Positions 44,777-55,881 are shown, counted from the first letter of the stretch. The stretch: 64,000 nucleotides of DNA from Ichthyophis bannanicus (GCA_033557465.1 CM066032.1:53976955-54040954); one strand, 5' to 3'. Translations and numbers: made by a program. The notes: a model not told the origin generated them from the letters alone.

Positions 44777-45475
44777 ACCTAGATATCCTTTTGGTATTCG
44801 TTTGTCTTTTCAAGGATCCATCTCACATTCGCAATGATGTCTCTCAAACAGGGCTGGCTCGAGGATTTCTGCTGCCCTAGGCAGACCTTTCATGGCATCA
44901 CCCCAAGGACTATGGTGCCACTCGGCCCACCACACCGCTCCCCCTCCCGGCATCCATCTTCTCGGCTGGGGGAGGAGGGGTGGCACAGTGATCCCTCTGC
45001 TGCTTCAGGCTTTAAAGTGCCCATGCTGGTGTTCTCATGGCCTGCCGCTCCTGCTCCCTTCCGATGCAACTTCCTGTTAGAGGGGAGCAGGAGTGGCAGT
45101 CTGTGAGCATGCTAGTGAGGGCACTTTAAAGCCCGAGACAGCAGAGGGATCACCATGACTCCCTCCCTGAGGTTGCTCTGGGGGAGGTGGGGGGAGCAGC
45201 ATGGCAGGCTGATGACTCTAAGCTACTGCTTTGCTGGGAGGGGGGCTGTGCCACCCTAGGCAACCACATACTTTGCCTAGTGGACAATCTGGCCGTGCTC
45301 TCATTCTTCACCTTTTCCAGAACCTAGCCTGCACTTCAGGTGTGTCTGTAGTCTCCACTGAATGATCTTGAGTAGAATCTTGCTGGCATGTGGGATAATT
45401 TCCAGCCAGTCTGATCATTTTTCTTCTGTATTTGTATGAACACAGATCTTTTCTAGTAAGTTGGCCATGAATATT
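44777..45475 (-). mobile_element. Decayed BovB fragment split by a hAT-like element
   Basis: 44785-44848 and 45306-45475 match, in order, the BovB minus sequence at about 36083-36355 (for example GGTATTCGTTTGTCTTTTCA and AGTAGAATCTTGCTGGCATG). Substitutions and small gaps show it is an old copy. Confidence 0.75.
44849..45297. mobile_element. Small hAT-like non-autonomous element
   Basis: It starts CAGGGCTGGCTCGAGG and ends GACAATCTGGCCGTG, partly complementary ends. CTCTCAAA (44841-44848) and CTCTCATT (45298-45305) look like an 8-bp target duplication with two changes. The surrounding BovB sequence is continuous across it. Confidence 0.62.
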
Positions 45476-45489
45476 CCAAAGCAGTTACA

Positions 45490-45716
45490 TGGTTTGCAAT
45501 GCAATGTGCGCCTTCAAGTCAGCGCTAATTCCTGGCAGCACAGCAGCTCCTGGGTTTTCTTGACAGTGTGGCATGAAGTAGATTGCCAGGCCTTTCTTTT
45601 GAAGCAATGGAGGGTTAAATGGCTTACCCAAGACCACAAGGCATGCTAGCGGGAATTGAATAGTGGGGCTTCTGGTTACCAAGCCAGTGCTCTAAGCACT
45701 AGGCTACTCCTGCACG
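45490..45716 (-). mobile_element. tRNA-derived SINE with BovB-like tail
   Basis: Minus-strand head CAGGAGTAGCCTAGTGCTTA, body complementary to GGCTTACCCAAGACCACAAG (shared with the other SINEs) and tail complementary to GTGCGCCTTCAAGTCAGCGC, resembling the BovB 3' end. Confidence 0.6.
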
Positions 45717-45924
45717 TAAACTGTGTAATTGCCTCTAAGCAGTCAGTGCTATTGAATATTCCCAGCTAGCTCATCGTTCCGGAGGCGTTTCATGCGCAGC
45801 ACCCAGGGATAACTGGTCAGCGGTGATATTCAGCTGCTGCTGCTTATCCCTCAGCGCTGAAAGTTAGGCACAGTAAAAACTGTCCTAACGTTTGCTGCCA
45901 AAGCTAACTGGGCAGCAGCAATTG
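45717..45924. other. Unassigned sequence
   Basis: About 200 bp, possibly a small inverted-repeat element (CCCAGCTAGCTCATC near the left, GCTAACTGGGCAGC near the right), but no duplication is seen. Confidence 0.3.
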
Positions 45925-46090
45925 GAATTCTGAAAGATGCACAAGAAAAGGTGGAAAGAATACACAGTTATTATACCATAAAGATCAAGTGGACCAACAG
46001 CCATTTCAACCTGCACTTTATGACAGGAGCCATTGGTGATGAAAGAAGAAGTCAACATATCACTGAAAGCATTATCAAAGAACAAAACAA
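45925..46090 (+). mobile_element. BovB fragment
   Basis: This stretch aligns with 7165-7375 of the first BovB (shared AAAGATCAAGTGGACCAACA), with a short internal deletion. It is a fragment of the linker before RT. Confidence 0.8.
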
Positions 46091-46199
46091 GGCTGGCTGA
46101 AGATTAGTCACGCAGCTGACTTTTGAAGGGCAGAGAGCTGATTCAGAGGGAGGCCAGTAAGGAGGAAGTTGCCATAGTCTAGACTGGAGGTGACTAAAG
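46091..46199 (-). mobile_element. Possible L2-like fragment
   Basis: GCCATAGTCTAGACTGGAGG and its context read as a minus-strand L2 C-terminal piece, judged by analogy with 14050-14130. The match is short. Confidence 0.35.
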
Positions 46200-46825
46200 A
46201 GTGCATAAGTGTCTTAGTAGTGTGTTCAGAAAGCAATGGGTGAATTTTGTCCACAGACCCCACCATGGAGTTGAAACCCTCTTGACTGCCCTCACTGACA
46301 ATCTAATAAAAGGCATTGACAAGCCCAACAAAGGATTTATCCTTGATCTCAAGGCAGCCTTCAATTCTGTTCCAAACAACTTGATCCTCTAATGACTGCT
46401 ATCAATAGGGCTGCAAGGCACCATTCTAAAGTGGTTCAAATTTTATCTAGCGGATCAGCAACTCCATGTAAAAATGGGCACAAAAAAATCAGCCCCATAC
46501 ACACAACACCAGGGAGTCCCTCAAGGATCCACCCTATACCCCTTGCTTTTCAACATCTTTCTACAACCAATCTATGCAATCATGAAAGCACATAACATAC
46601 TCTACCACATATATGCAGACAATGTAATGCTCTATGCTCCATTCATCACAACCAGCCCAACAATCTCACCATAAAGAAATGCTTCAGTTCTATCACACAC
46701 TAGCTCTCAGAACACAACGTAACCATAAATCACAAAGATATATACATCAAAGACAACAACTTCACTCTACCTGCTACCATAATAATGGCTGGAACACAGC
46801 TACAGCTAAAATCCAAAGTTCATAG
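46200..46825 (+). mobile_element. L2 LINE RT fragment
   Basis: Plus-strand frames give HHGVETLLTALTDNLIKGID, GVPQGSTLYPLLFNIFLQPI and YHIYADNVMLYAPF, where the catalytic YADD reads YADN. It parallels the RT at about 14470-14880 of the complete L2. Frame changes and stops are frequent. Confidence 0.75.
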
Positions 46826-47245
46826 GGAGGAGTGGTCTAGTGGTTAGGACAAGGTGCTTCAGGCTTCTTGGATGAGAGAGCATAGCCTTAACTGACGATG
46901 TTGAGGACCCATTGATCGAAGGCCATGTGGGCTCACTGCTGGGAAAAGGCATCTGACCTCCTCAAGGGAGGAGTGGTCTAGTGGTTAGGACAAGGTACTT
47001 CAGGCTGGAAGGCTGGGGGTTCAAGTCCCACCTGGGGACAGCAATCTCAGACCGGAGGGACTGGGATTTCTAGTCCTATAGGCACTCCTTGTGGTCTTGG
47101 GCAAGCCACTTAACCCTCCATTGCCCATGTTCCCTGTAAGTATTAGCATATGTGTCTCATATCCCCTCGTGTTAAATGCATCCCCCAATTGACCGCTTTG
47201 ACCCGGTGAAAAGTGGGATATAAATACAGCTAAATAAATAAATAT
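46826..47245 (+). mobile_element. tRNA-derived SINE, preceded by a second SINE head
   Basis: GGGAGGAGTGGTCTAGTGGT (A box) occurs at 46828 and again at 46968. The second copy continues with GGGTTCAAGTCCCAC (B box, about 47018), GTGGTCTTGGGCAAGCCACT and an AAAT tail at about 47234-47245. Between the two heads lie about 100 bp not found in the other SINEs. Confidence 0.82.
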
Positions 47246-47249
47246 TGGT

Positions 47250-48225
47250 GGCGACGTAGGCATCCTGTCCTTTCCTGACTCTCTGAAGGACTGTGACCTT
47301 TGACCGGCATGAGGTCACAGCAAAGGCCTTTCCACAGCGTGCAAAGGACCGCGGCTTGCCTTCCAGTAGCCGCTGTGGCTTGACTTCCGCCAGGTCCTTG
47401 ACAAGCTTGTCAAGGTCTTCACCAAGGAGCCACTTGCCTTGGAAGGGGAACTTAGAGAGGCACGCCTTAAAGGCTGGATCAGCTGACCATTGACAAAGCT
47501 AGAGCAATGTAGGAGGGAATAGGCCGTGAGACCTCTACAAACTGATACCTGAGTGGAGTTTTCTATCCTAATGATCCGAAAGGGCTGCACCCCCTTCAAC
47601 AGGAATAGCGATGTGCTTAGTGACGGAAGTCACCAGAGCAGCCATTTTTGGATATGCAAAGCACCTGTCCAGATCCGCTAGAGACCAAATATAGCGCTGT
47701 CCCTAAGGTAGTGCTGTCCCAGATGGCGAGCCGTATGCATCAGGCGAATCGCAGTTCTGAGATACCATCTGCTAGGGCTCCGGTGGGAAAAGGCTTTTGA
47801 ATGCCCTGCAGGATCAGAGCGGTCAGAGAGAGCGCCTGAGGCTGACTGTGCTCTAGAGGATCGGTGAGGTGTAAGCTGTCCACTACTTGAACCATCAGAG
47901 CAGGGATTTCATCCTTGCAGAACAGGCAGATATCCTGTGTGCTGTCTTGTTCATCAGCTCACCATCCTTCCAGTCAGAGACACCCAGGCTATACTCGGCT
48001 GACAAGGCTTCTTCATCTGGGAAATCAGGTGCACAGGCAGCCGCAGCCCAAGAAAGGTTCCTTGAGAGGATGCCCCGTGTTCCTAAAAACTCACTCCTTC
48101 CGAGAACGCTTCCGGGACCCCAGCGTAGAGTCTAGCAAGGTTCTGTGGACTGAACAGGCCTCCAAGCCAGAGATGACAGACTCCACGTGCCAAGGGTCCA
48201 AGCCTAAGGAGCACTAGAAATTGTT
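47250..48225 (-). pseudogene. Unassigned retroelement-like remnant, possibly DIRS gag
   Basis: Minus-strand readings give phrases such as KFPFQGKWLLGEDLDKLVKD at about 47400-47460, a pattern I associate with amphibian DIRS-type ORF1 regions. Numerous stops break it. GC content is higher than the flanking DNA. The assignment is tentative. Confidence 0.35.
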
Positions 48226-48545
48226 GTGAATCTTGGTTCTACAACTGTGTCGTCAGAATAATGATACTTCTATACAAGTTCTCTCTTAAGGGATTGTGGT
48301 TCTCGGGTCCTCCTTGGCCTTTGGTTTTTTCTTTCTTATTAACTGGTCCTGTTTTGTATTTCTTTCAAGTTTCCTCTGCTTGGAAGAATGTCTTTGCTTT
48401 TTACCCCCCATTTTGTGGACTATTTGGAATAATGTTTGAATTATTATCTTTGAATTTTGTCTTATTGGATTACTGACATGTATTCTATTTTCTTGCAAGG
48501 GATTGTATATTTCTTGTTGTTTTTTTTGAAAACCGCATAAATAAA
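48226..48545 (+). other. Possible LINE 3' end, plus strand
   Basis: A T-rich stretch without coding potential ends in ATAAATAAATAATAATAAAA at about 48537, as in a LINE 3' untranslated region with an A-rich tail. The family is not identified. Confidence 0.3.
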
Positions 48546-48948
48546 TAATAATAAAAAAAAGAAAAGAGCCCTAACCTTTTTAGCCTTTCTTCATAGGAGT
48601 ATCCATCCATCCCCTTTACCATTTTGGTGGCTCTTCTCTGAACCTTTTCTAATAACGCTATATCCTTTTTAAGATACGGTGACCAGAATTGCACACAATA
48701 TTCAAGGTGCGGTCTCACCATGGAACGATATAGAGGCATTATAATATCTTTTGTTTTATTTTCCATTCCTTTCCTTATCATACCTAGCATTCTATTTGCT
48801 CCCTTGGCTGCCGCTGCACACTGGGCCGAGGGTTTTAACATGTTATCCACAATGACGCCTAAATCTTTTTCCTGTGTGGTGGTTCCTAAAGTGGAACCTT
48901 GCATCGTGTAACCATAGTTTGGGTTGTTCTTCCCTAGGTGCATAACTT
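48546..48948 (-). mobile_element. CR1 fragment inserted in or joined to ERV2 env
   Basis: The minus frame reads [40 protein letters not shown] and [20 protein letters not shown], nearly the same as the CR1 at 18003. It starts in mid-gene next to env at 48948 and ends before the normal CR1 3' end. Confidence 0.87.
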
Positions 48949-49218
48949 TTGCATCTCAAATGTATAGTAGGATGGGTTCTGTCGAGGGTTATAACAAATC
49001 TTATTTTTCCCCTTTGTGCAAATATTCAGTTTAGTGCCATTATAAACACACCGGCTGACTGTACCAGTGCAAGTATAGTAGGAATGATAGAGCAAAGTCT
49101 GAGTAATCTTTTGTCCTGTTCGGGTGGTGGTTATGCAGGCTGCACAAGGGGGTAGAGCAAAAGTCTTTTCCAGGATTCCCAGGATCACCGCTCCCACAAG
49201 GCAATAGCGGAAGAACAT
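48949..49218 (-). pseudogene. env: ERV2 Env, N-terminal fragment
   Basis: A hydrophobic signal peptide (residues 2-20) is followed by ALPPCAACITTTRTG and NICTKGKNKICYNPRQNPSY, matching the start of the ERV1 Env. Only about 90 residues remain before CR1 sequence. The end of the frame (KLCT) is already CR1. Confidence 0.85.
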
Positions 49219-49337
49219 TATGATTATAGTCTCTGGAGGTTAACTGGAAAGTTGAGGATAATGAACTGTGCTGAGTTTTCTTCTGTTTCTGTAGTGATGG
49301 TCACTTTCGCGTGACGTAAGTGGATTCTAAAAATTCT

Positions 49338-52300
49338 CTATAAAGCTGGCTGTCTCCTCAAGGTGAGTCGCAGTGGAGCCTCGGGATCATTCACCGATGT
49401 CCATTGGCCAGGATCAGGAGCAGCTGCCGGCTTCACTCGACTGTGGTGGATCCAAGGTTCAAATTCTGCAACTTTCACTGCGGTGGGGGTTGACAGGATG
49501 ACGATGTAGGGTCCCTTCCAATGCGGCACCAGTGGGGTTTTTCTCCACTCTTTCACCCACACGGACGTTCCTGGCTTGAAGGGATGCAGAGGCTCAGTCA
49601 GGTTGATGGGCAGTCGGTCTTGCACCCACGTTTGGAGTTTCTGCAAACAGAACCTAAAGCTAATAGTTCTTGTCTAGTTATTTCAGATCCTATCTGTTTC
49701 ATGTCTCCTTTTATTCCCTGCACTATGGGTGGAGGTCGCCCATACAAAATCTCAAAAGGGGAGACACCTAAAGATCTGGTGTGAGCTGAACGTATCCTAA
49801 GAAGGGCTATGGGTAGAACTTGGAGCCACTTTAGGTGTGTTTCTTGGCAAAGCTTGGATAACTGAGTTTTCAGGGTTCTATTCATTCGTTCTACTTTCCC
49901 TGAACTCTGGGGTCTGTAGGGAGTGTGCAACTTCCATTTTATTCGCAGAGCTTGAGCTAACTGTTGGGTCACTTGAGATACAAATGATGGACCATTGTCT
50001 GACCCTATAGTTGATGGTATTCCAAATCGAGGAATGATCTCATGGAGCAACACTCCAGTGACTTCTCGGACTTTCTCAGTTCGGGTGGGGTAGGCTTCTA
50101 CCCACCCTGAAAATGTGCAGACTAACACTAACATATAGTGATATCCATTTGCACGGGGCATTTCAGCAAAGTCTATCTGTATATCACTCATGGGGGTCAC
50201 CCCTACTGACTGAACTCTTGGGGGTGGAACAGGACCTTGCTTGGCATTATTCTTGGCACATATCAGGCATTGCTGTGCCACTGAGGCGGTCAGGGATCCT
50301 AGCAATGAAATACAGAAATGGGGCTTCAGGGCTTTTTCCATGGCTGTTTTTCCATAGTGTGTGGCTTGATGAAAAGCTTGAACAAAGGCTGGTCCTAATG
50401 CTTCAGGGATAACTGTAGGACCTGGAGGTGGACTACCTTCTGGGGATGGCAGCACTATCCAATCTTGTTCTGTCAAAACTCCTCCCTCCTTTTCACAATA
50501 ATAGTCTAACTCTCTCGTAGTATATCGGGGTGCTCAGGAACTAAGGGGCACCGGGAATAGGGCTGCTTGCATTACAGTATCTTGGGTCCTAACTTGTCCT
50601 GTGGTGGCTGCTTTTTGGGCTGTGGCATCTGCAAATCTATTCCCTCGGGTGACTTCTCCTGCTCCTGTCTGATGACCTCAGCAGTGCATGACTGCCACTT
50701 GTTTAGGGGCCCACACAGCATCTAATAACATCAATATCTCGGGCCCATACCTAATGTCCTTACCCCCTGAGGTGATCAACCCTCGCTCTTTATACAAGGC
50801 TCCATGTGCATGTAAAGTAGTGAAGGCATATTTGGAATCTGTGTACACATTTATGCGGAGTCCTTCTCCTAATGTCAAGGCTCTGGTAAGGGCTATCAAT
50901 TCAGCTTTTTGCGCAGAAGTTCCTGGGGCCAGGGCTGAGGACTCAACTACCAGATCAAGGGTCACCACTGCATATCCAGCACAACGATGTCCATTGATGA
51001 CCAGACTGCTTCCATCTACAAAGAAAGTCCATTCTGGGTCCTCTAGAGGGACATCGGTCAAATCAGGGCGACTTGAAAATACAGTGTCCATTGTTTCTAA
51101 ACAATTATGATCAGGTGGCCCAGGACCAATTGGAAACAATGTAGCAGGGTTTAGAGCTTGACTAACTTTCAACTGTATCCGAGGGTTTTCACACAACATG
51201 CTTTGATACTTCAACATTCGTGCATTGGTTAGCCAGAAGTTTCCTTTGTGTTCCATGAGAGTCAGGACAGAATGTGGCACAGTGACTTGAAGAGTTTGAC
51301 CTAGTGTGAGTTTGTCTGCTTCTCCCACTAGGAGGGCTGTTGCTGCAACAGCTCTCAGACAAGGGGGCCATCCTTTTGCAACTACATCCAATTGTTTTGA
51401 CAGATAAGCTACCGGCCGTTGCCAGGATCCAAGAGATTGGGTCAATAATCCCAATGCGTTTCCTTGTGACTCATGGACAAAAAGATGGAAAGGCTTCTGA
51501 ACATCTGGAATACCTAAAGCTGGAGATGACATCAGGGCCTTTTTCAAAGTTTGGAATGCTACATCTTGTTCGGGTCCCCAGTCTAGGGGGGATTTTTCCA
51601 TTCCTTTGGTGGCTTGGTATAGTGGTTTTGCAATCAGGGCAAAGTTGGGGATCCATATGTGACAATATCCCGCGGCCCCCAGAAAGGCTCTCACCTGCCT
51701 CCTTGTGGTTGGTGTGGGGATATTACATACAGCTTCTTTGCGTTCTGGTCCTAAACGTCGGATCCCACTGGATAACTGGAATCCTAGATACTTGACTTCA
51801 GTTTGGCACAGTTGTGCTTTGGCTCTTGAAACTTTGTATCCGGCATCTTTGAGAAGGTACAAAAGTTCACTAGTAGCTTGTAGGCATTCACTTTCTGAGT
51901 TGGTGGCTATGAGCAACTCATCTACATACTGAAGAAGAACCCTTTTTCCTGGGTCCACTGGGTAACTTGAGAGATCTTGATTCAGGGCAGCACTGAAGAG
52001 AGTAGGTGAATTCTTGAATCCTTGGGGTAATCTGGTCCAGGTGAGCTGACCCCGCCTTCCTGTTGTGGGGTCTTGCCATTCAAAAGCGAATAAAAGTTGA
52101 CTGGTGGGTGCTAGGCGCACACAGAAAAAGGCATCTTTCAGGTCCAGGACGGTGAAGTGAGTAGCCTCAGCGGGGATCAGTCCCAAGAGAGTATAAGGGT
52201 TTGATACTACTGGGTGTATAGTTTCAACTGCATCATTTACTCGCCTTAGATCTTGTACTGGGCGGTAGTCCCCTGTCCCAGGCTTCTTTACTGGGAGAAG

Positions 52301-52972
52301 GGGGGTGTTCCAAGGTGACTGGCATTCCTTGAGAAGTCCGTACTTCAGCAGTTTCATTAGATGACAATGAATTCCTTCTATGGCTGGTCGAGGGAGAGGA
52401 TACTGCTTCACATGCACTGGTTCCGCTCCTGGCTTGAGGGTGACAATGACAGGGGCTATGTTCTTCGCTAGGCCAGGTGGATTATCTTCTGCCCATACTT
52501 CAGGTGGGGCTATGAGGTTGGTAGGTATACAGGGACTGGTTGACTTTATTGGAGGTGCACTATAGAACCGCCATTCTTCTTCTCAGGGAACAGTAAGCAC
52601 CATTAATCCAGCAGGCTTTGGGTTCACAGTCATTTTCATTTCTCCACCTTCAGCAAAGGATATTTGGGCCTGGAGCTTGGCAAGCATGTCTCGGCCCAGT
52701 AATGGAATAGGGCACTCAGGTATATACAAGAACTGGTGCGTTATCTTCTGTCCCCCTAGTTCACACATGCGGTTTTGCAAGAATGGTTTTGTGGCTTTAT
52801 TTCCAGTAGCTCCCACAATGGTGACAGATCGTGAGGACAGAGGAGCTACTGGCTTGGCTACTACTGAATGTTCTGCTCCTGTATCTACCATGAATTCCAT
52901 GTATTGGTCCCCTATCTTCAAACTGACCATAGGCTCCTGGGGACCCAGGGTGAACTTGGAGCCCGGTCTGGC
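49338..52972 (-). pseudogene. pol: ERV2 Pol, several stops and one frameshift
   Basis: In frame after the gag UAG. Protease (FMVDTGAEHSVV, LLGRDML) lies at 52930-52583. RT and RNase H at 52417-50678 have LDLKDAFFCVRL, LLQYVDELLIA (the motif reads YVDE instead of YVDD) and FFVDGSSLVINGHR. Integrase at 50476-49598 has [19 protein letters not shown] and KVERMNRTL. TGA codons at 52583-52585, 50678-50680 and 50534-50536 are in frame, and a one-base shift near 49650 moves the C-terminal domain to another frame (49646-49338). The protein is not functional. Confidence 0.92.
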
Positions 52973-52975
52973 CTA
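52932..52975 (-). promoter_or_regulatory. ERV2 gag-pol UAG readthrough signal
   Basis: Minus-strand UAG at 52975-52973, an 8-nt spacer, GGCTCC and then GGAGCC at 52937-52932. Same geometry as ERV1. Confidence 0.8.
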
Positions 52976-55041
52976 GTCTTCATCTATGTCGTCCAGGTCA
53001 TAGCCCGTTGCTACTGCCACTCCCTCAATGGCTTCCTCCCTCTCCTGCTGGAACTGTGTTCGATTCATTCCTCCTCTCCTTCGAAATCTTCCTCCGGTCC
53101 TCCAGGGACTCCCTCCTCCCCTTGCAGGGGCAGAGTCCAGATGCAGGCACTCATTTCTCCAATGTCCTTCTTCCTTACAGTAGGCGCATTGATTCGCACC
53201 TAATGGAGGCCTGTCACTTCCGCGGCCTCGTCCACGTCCTCTGGTCCTTTGATTAGGAGTACCTCCTCCACGTCGTTCGGTTATAGCAGCAGCAAGAAGT
53301 TCTGCCTTCTTCTTCATCTTTCGTTCACTTTCTCTGTCTCGTTCATTTTCACGATTCACAAATACTTTATTTATTTATTTAGCTGTATTTATATCCCGCT
53401 TTTCACCGGGTCAAAGCGGTCAATTGGGGGATACATTTAACACGAGGGGATATGAGACACATATAATACTTACAGGGAACATGGGCAGTGGAGGGTTAAG
53501 TGGCTTGCCCAAGACCACAAGGAGTGCCTATAGAACTAGAAATCAAAGTCCCTCCGGCCTGAGATTGCTGTCCCCAAGTGGGACTTGAACCCCCGGCACT
53601 CCAGCCTGAAGTACCTTGTCCTAACCACTAGACCACTCCTCCCTACTAGACCACTCCTCCCTACTTTCTGAGCGACTTCCATTAACTGAGCTGTATTCAT
53701 GCCCGCAAATCCATCCAATTTCTGCAATTTTCTCTTTATGTCTCTCTGGGACTGACTAACAAAGGCTGCATTTACCATGCGTAAATTTTCCTGAGCGGTG
53801 GGATCATATGGGGTATACAATCTATAAGCTTCAGACAACCGCTCATAAAAGGCCGCTGGGCTCTCATCTGGACCCTGGAGAACTTCCGATACTTTCCCGA
53901 TATTCATGGCCCTCTGGCCTCCCTTCTTCAGGCCCTGCAATAAGGCCTGGCGAAATCTGGTTAGGGCCACCGCCCCCCTTTCGTCATTCGGGTCCCATCT
54001 GGGGTCTTCATTGGGGTATTCTGCAGCTGCTGCTTGCGGGGGATTTATTCCTCCCCTTTCTACAGGGTTCTCTTCTAACCATCGGAGGGCTGCTTGCCCG
54101 ATTCGGCCTCGCTCCTTAGTAGTGAAGAGGGTGGACAGGAGCTGGCGACAATCGGCCCAGGTAGGCTGATGGGTTTGCATAATGCTAGACATTAATTCTG
54201 CTAATTCCTGGGGCTTGGCTGTGTAGGAAGCATAATGCGTTTTCCAGTTTAATAAATCTGTGGTAGAAAAGGGTACATAAACTAAGCTGGTTGGTCCTGG
54301 CGCCATCTGGCCCTGATCATTTAAAACAGGAATTCCAGGCACTTGGCGTAATGGCATTAGGTGCCCTGCTTTCTCCTTCTTCTTGGAAGTTACGCTTCTT
54401 AAATCATAAGGCTCCCGGGCACTGGTCTCCTTGGTGGGTGACCCTGAACTGGCAGGAGAGCCTCCGCTTTCCATCTCATCAGAAGACTCACGTCCCCCTG
54501 CTGTGCTTGGGCCTGACCCGGAACTTTCACTCGGGGTAGGGCACTTCTTAGGCTGTTGCTTCGGTATTTTCTGGGGCTCCTCATCAGGCTCTACTTCAAG
54601 TTGCGGGGCTGTGGGGACTAATTTCTGTGGGTGCCAGGGTAAACTATCCAGAATATCTGAGGACTCTGGGTCAGAATACACAGGTGGCTTCGCTTCCTTG
54701 GCCTTTTTGGTTCCCCTAGTAGTAGCTACAAATATTTTACAGTGCTCCTCATAACAGCGCTTCATCCACGAGGGCTGCTGTTCACATACACTTAACCAGG
54801 AATCTATATAGGGGAACTGGTCAGGATACGCTCTCAATATAAGCTGATGGATTCGTAAAACTGTTTCAAAATCAAAGGTGCCCCCCCGGGGCCATGAAGC
54901 AGCTAATGCGGGCCACTCCCTTTCACATAACATTTTTAATCTGGATGGAGTCATTTTTGTACCATAATCGCCCGAAAATCCTTTACGGAAATTCTTGATC
55001 ATACATGCCAACGGAGTATGCGTGGACTCCGTCCCTCCCAT
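52973..55041 (-). pseudogene. gag: ERV2 Gag, interrupted by a SINE
   Basis: The frame starts at 55041 with MGGTESTH (myristoylation-type start). An acidic, Ser/Pro-rich middle precedes the capsid (PLRQVPGIPV, STTDLLNWKTHYASYTAK, DESPAAFYERLSEAYRLYTP). It runs to 53662, where a SINE interrupts after MEVAQKV. It resumes at 53362 with the basic stretch and the CCHC knuckle (CAYCKEEGHWRNEC), ending at the UAG. Apart from the SINE the frame is open. Confidence 0.92.
53369..53661 (-). mobile_element. tRNA-derived SINE in ERV2 gag
   Basis: The 293-bp SINE is flanked by TACTTT (53363-53368 and 53662-53667). On the minus strand it has the A-box region GGAGTGGTCTAGTGGTTAGG, the B-box GGGTTCAAGTCCCAC, the shared body and an AAATA tail. 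About 20 bp of the head is duplicated at 53625-53661. Confidence 0.93.
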
Positions 55042-55854
55042 AATCTAAACGTACCTACCTACGCTGCTACCTACGTACTCAACGTACCTGCGTACGTTAC
55101 GTACCCTACGTCCCTACGTACACGTAATGACGTACAAGACAACGAACAATAAGGATAGGTAGTATGGCTGTAGGTAAGGGGTCCGTACAGCCCACAGAAC
55201 ACTGGGGGAACAAACACCACTCGCTTCCTCCTGTTCGCGACCTGGGCATGGTCGCCCGGCCAGGAACTGCGCTACTTAGGAGTCCGCTTTCGCTCGGTCT
55301 ATATTTCAAGACCTCTCACTCACACACGCAAGCATATTTCAACAAAATATCATATTTCAATATTTTAAGTGCCCAGGTTTTCTGACTAACTGACTTATTC
55401 CAAACAAGAAGGGTCGATGGCTTCAGCTTCCGCTTTCCTTACGCGGAGCTTACTAGGACCGCCCTTATGGGAGGTGATCAGGCTCCCTTGTCTCGCGCAT
55501 ACTCATGCGAGATTTCCCAGTTAGTCTATACCAAATATACCAAACCAGTCTTGCACATGCAAGACGCTGTCCCAGGCTGTTCTTTCTGACTATCAAATCA
55601 CAAAAATGGCTACTCACCGGATCCGGTCCCCGTTACCACACCAGCTTCTGAGTTGGAACCTGGACTCCCCCGGGTCAGAGGTGTTGGCCAGCCGGACCCG
55701 ATGGCCCGCCGAGGCAGGCGGAACCCTCTCCTGCACAAAAGGGCCGGCGGTGCCTGAGGCATCCCCTGCGGTCGGACAGACATGGTTCCAATCGTGCCAA
55801 ACCTCAAGGCGAATTACGTGGATTACTCACTTGAATACCATTTACCACTCGCAC
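55042..55854 (-). other. ERV2 leader with splice donor
   Basis: The splice donor CCG|GTGAGTA lies at 55620-55611, corresponding to those of ERV1 and ERV3. A stretch complementary to GCTACTTAGGAGTCCGCTTT at about 55271 is shared with the ERV1 leader. Confidence 0.65.
55048..55125. repeat. CGTA-rich simple-sequence tract in the ERV2 leader
   Basis: Repeated ACGTAC/CTACGT units (for example ACGTACCTACCTACG and CTACGTCCCTACGTAC) with many CpG steps, just upstream of the ERV2 gag start. ERV1 and ERV3 have no such tract. Confidence 0.85.
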
Positions 55855-55872
55855 TTCCCGGCCAATGCACCA
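55855..55872 (-). other. ERV2 primer binding site, exact tRNA-Gly type
   Basis: The minus strand reads TGGTGCATTGGCCGGGAA, the exact complement of the 3' 18 bases of vertebrate tRNA-Gly(GCC). Confidence 0.88.
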
Positions 55873-55881
55873 AGAATATGC

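Noticed and set aside
46968..47040. Possible functional tRNA gene
   Set aside because: The A and B boxes are present, but the sequence does not fold as a tRNA and continues into a SINE body and tail.
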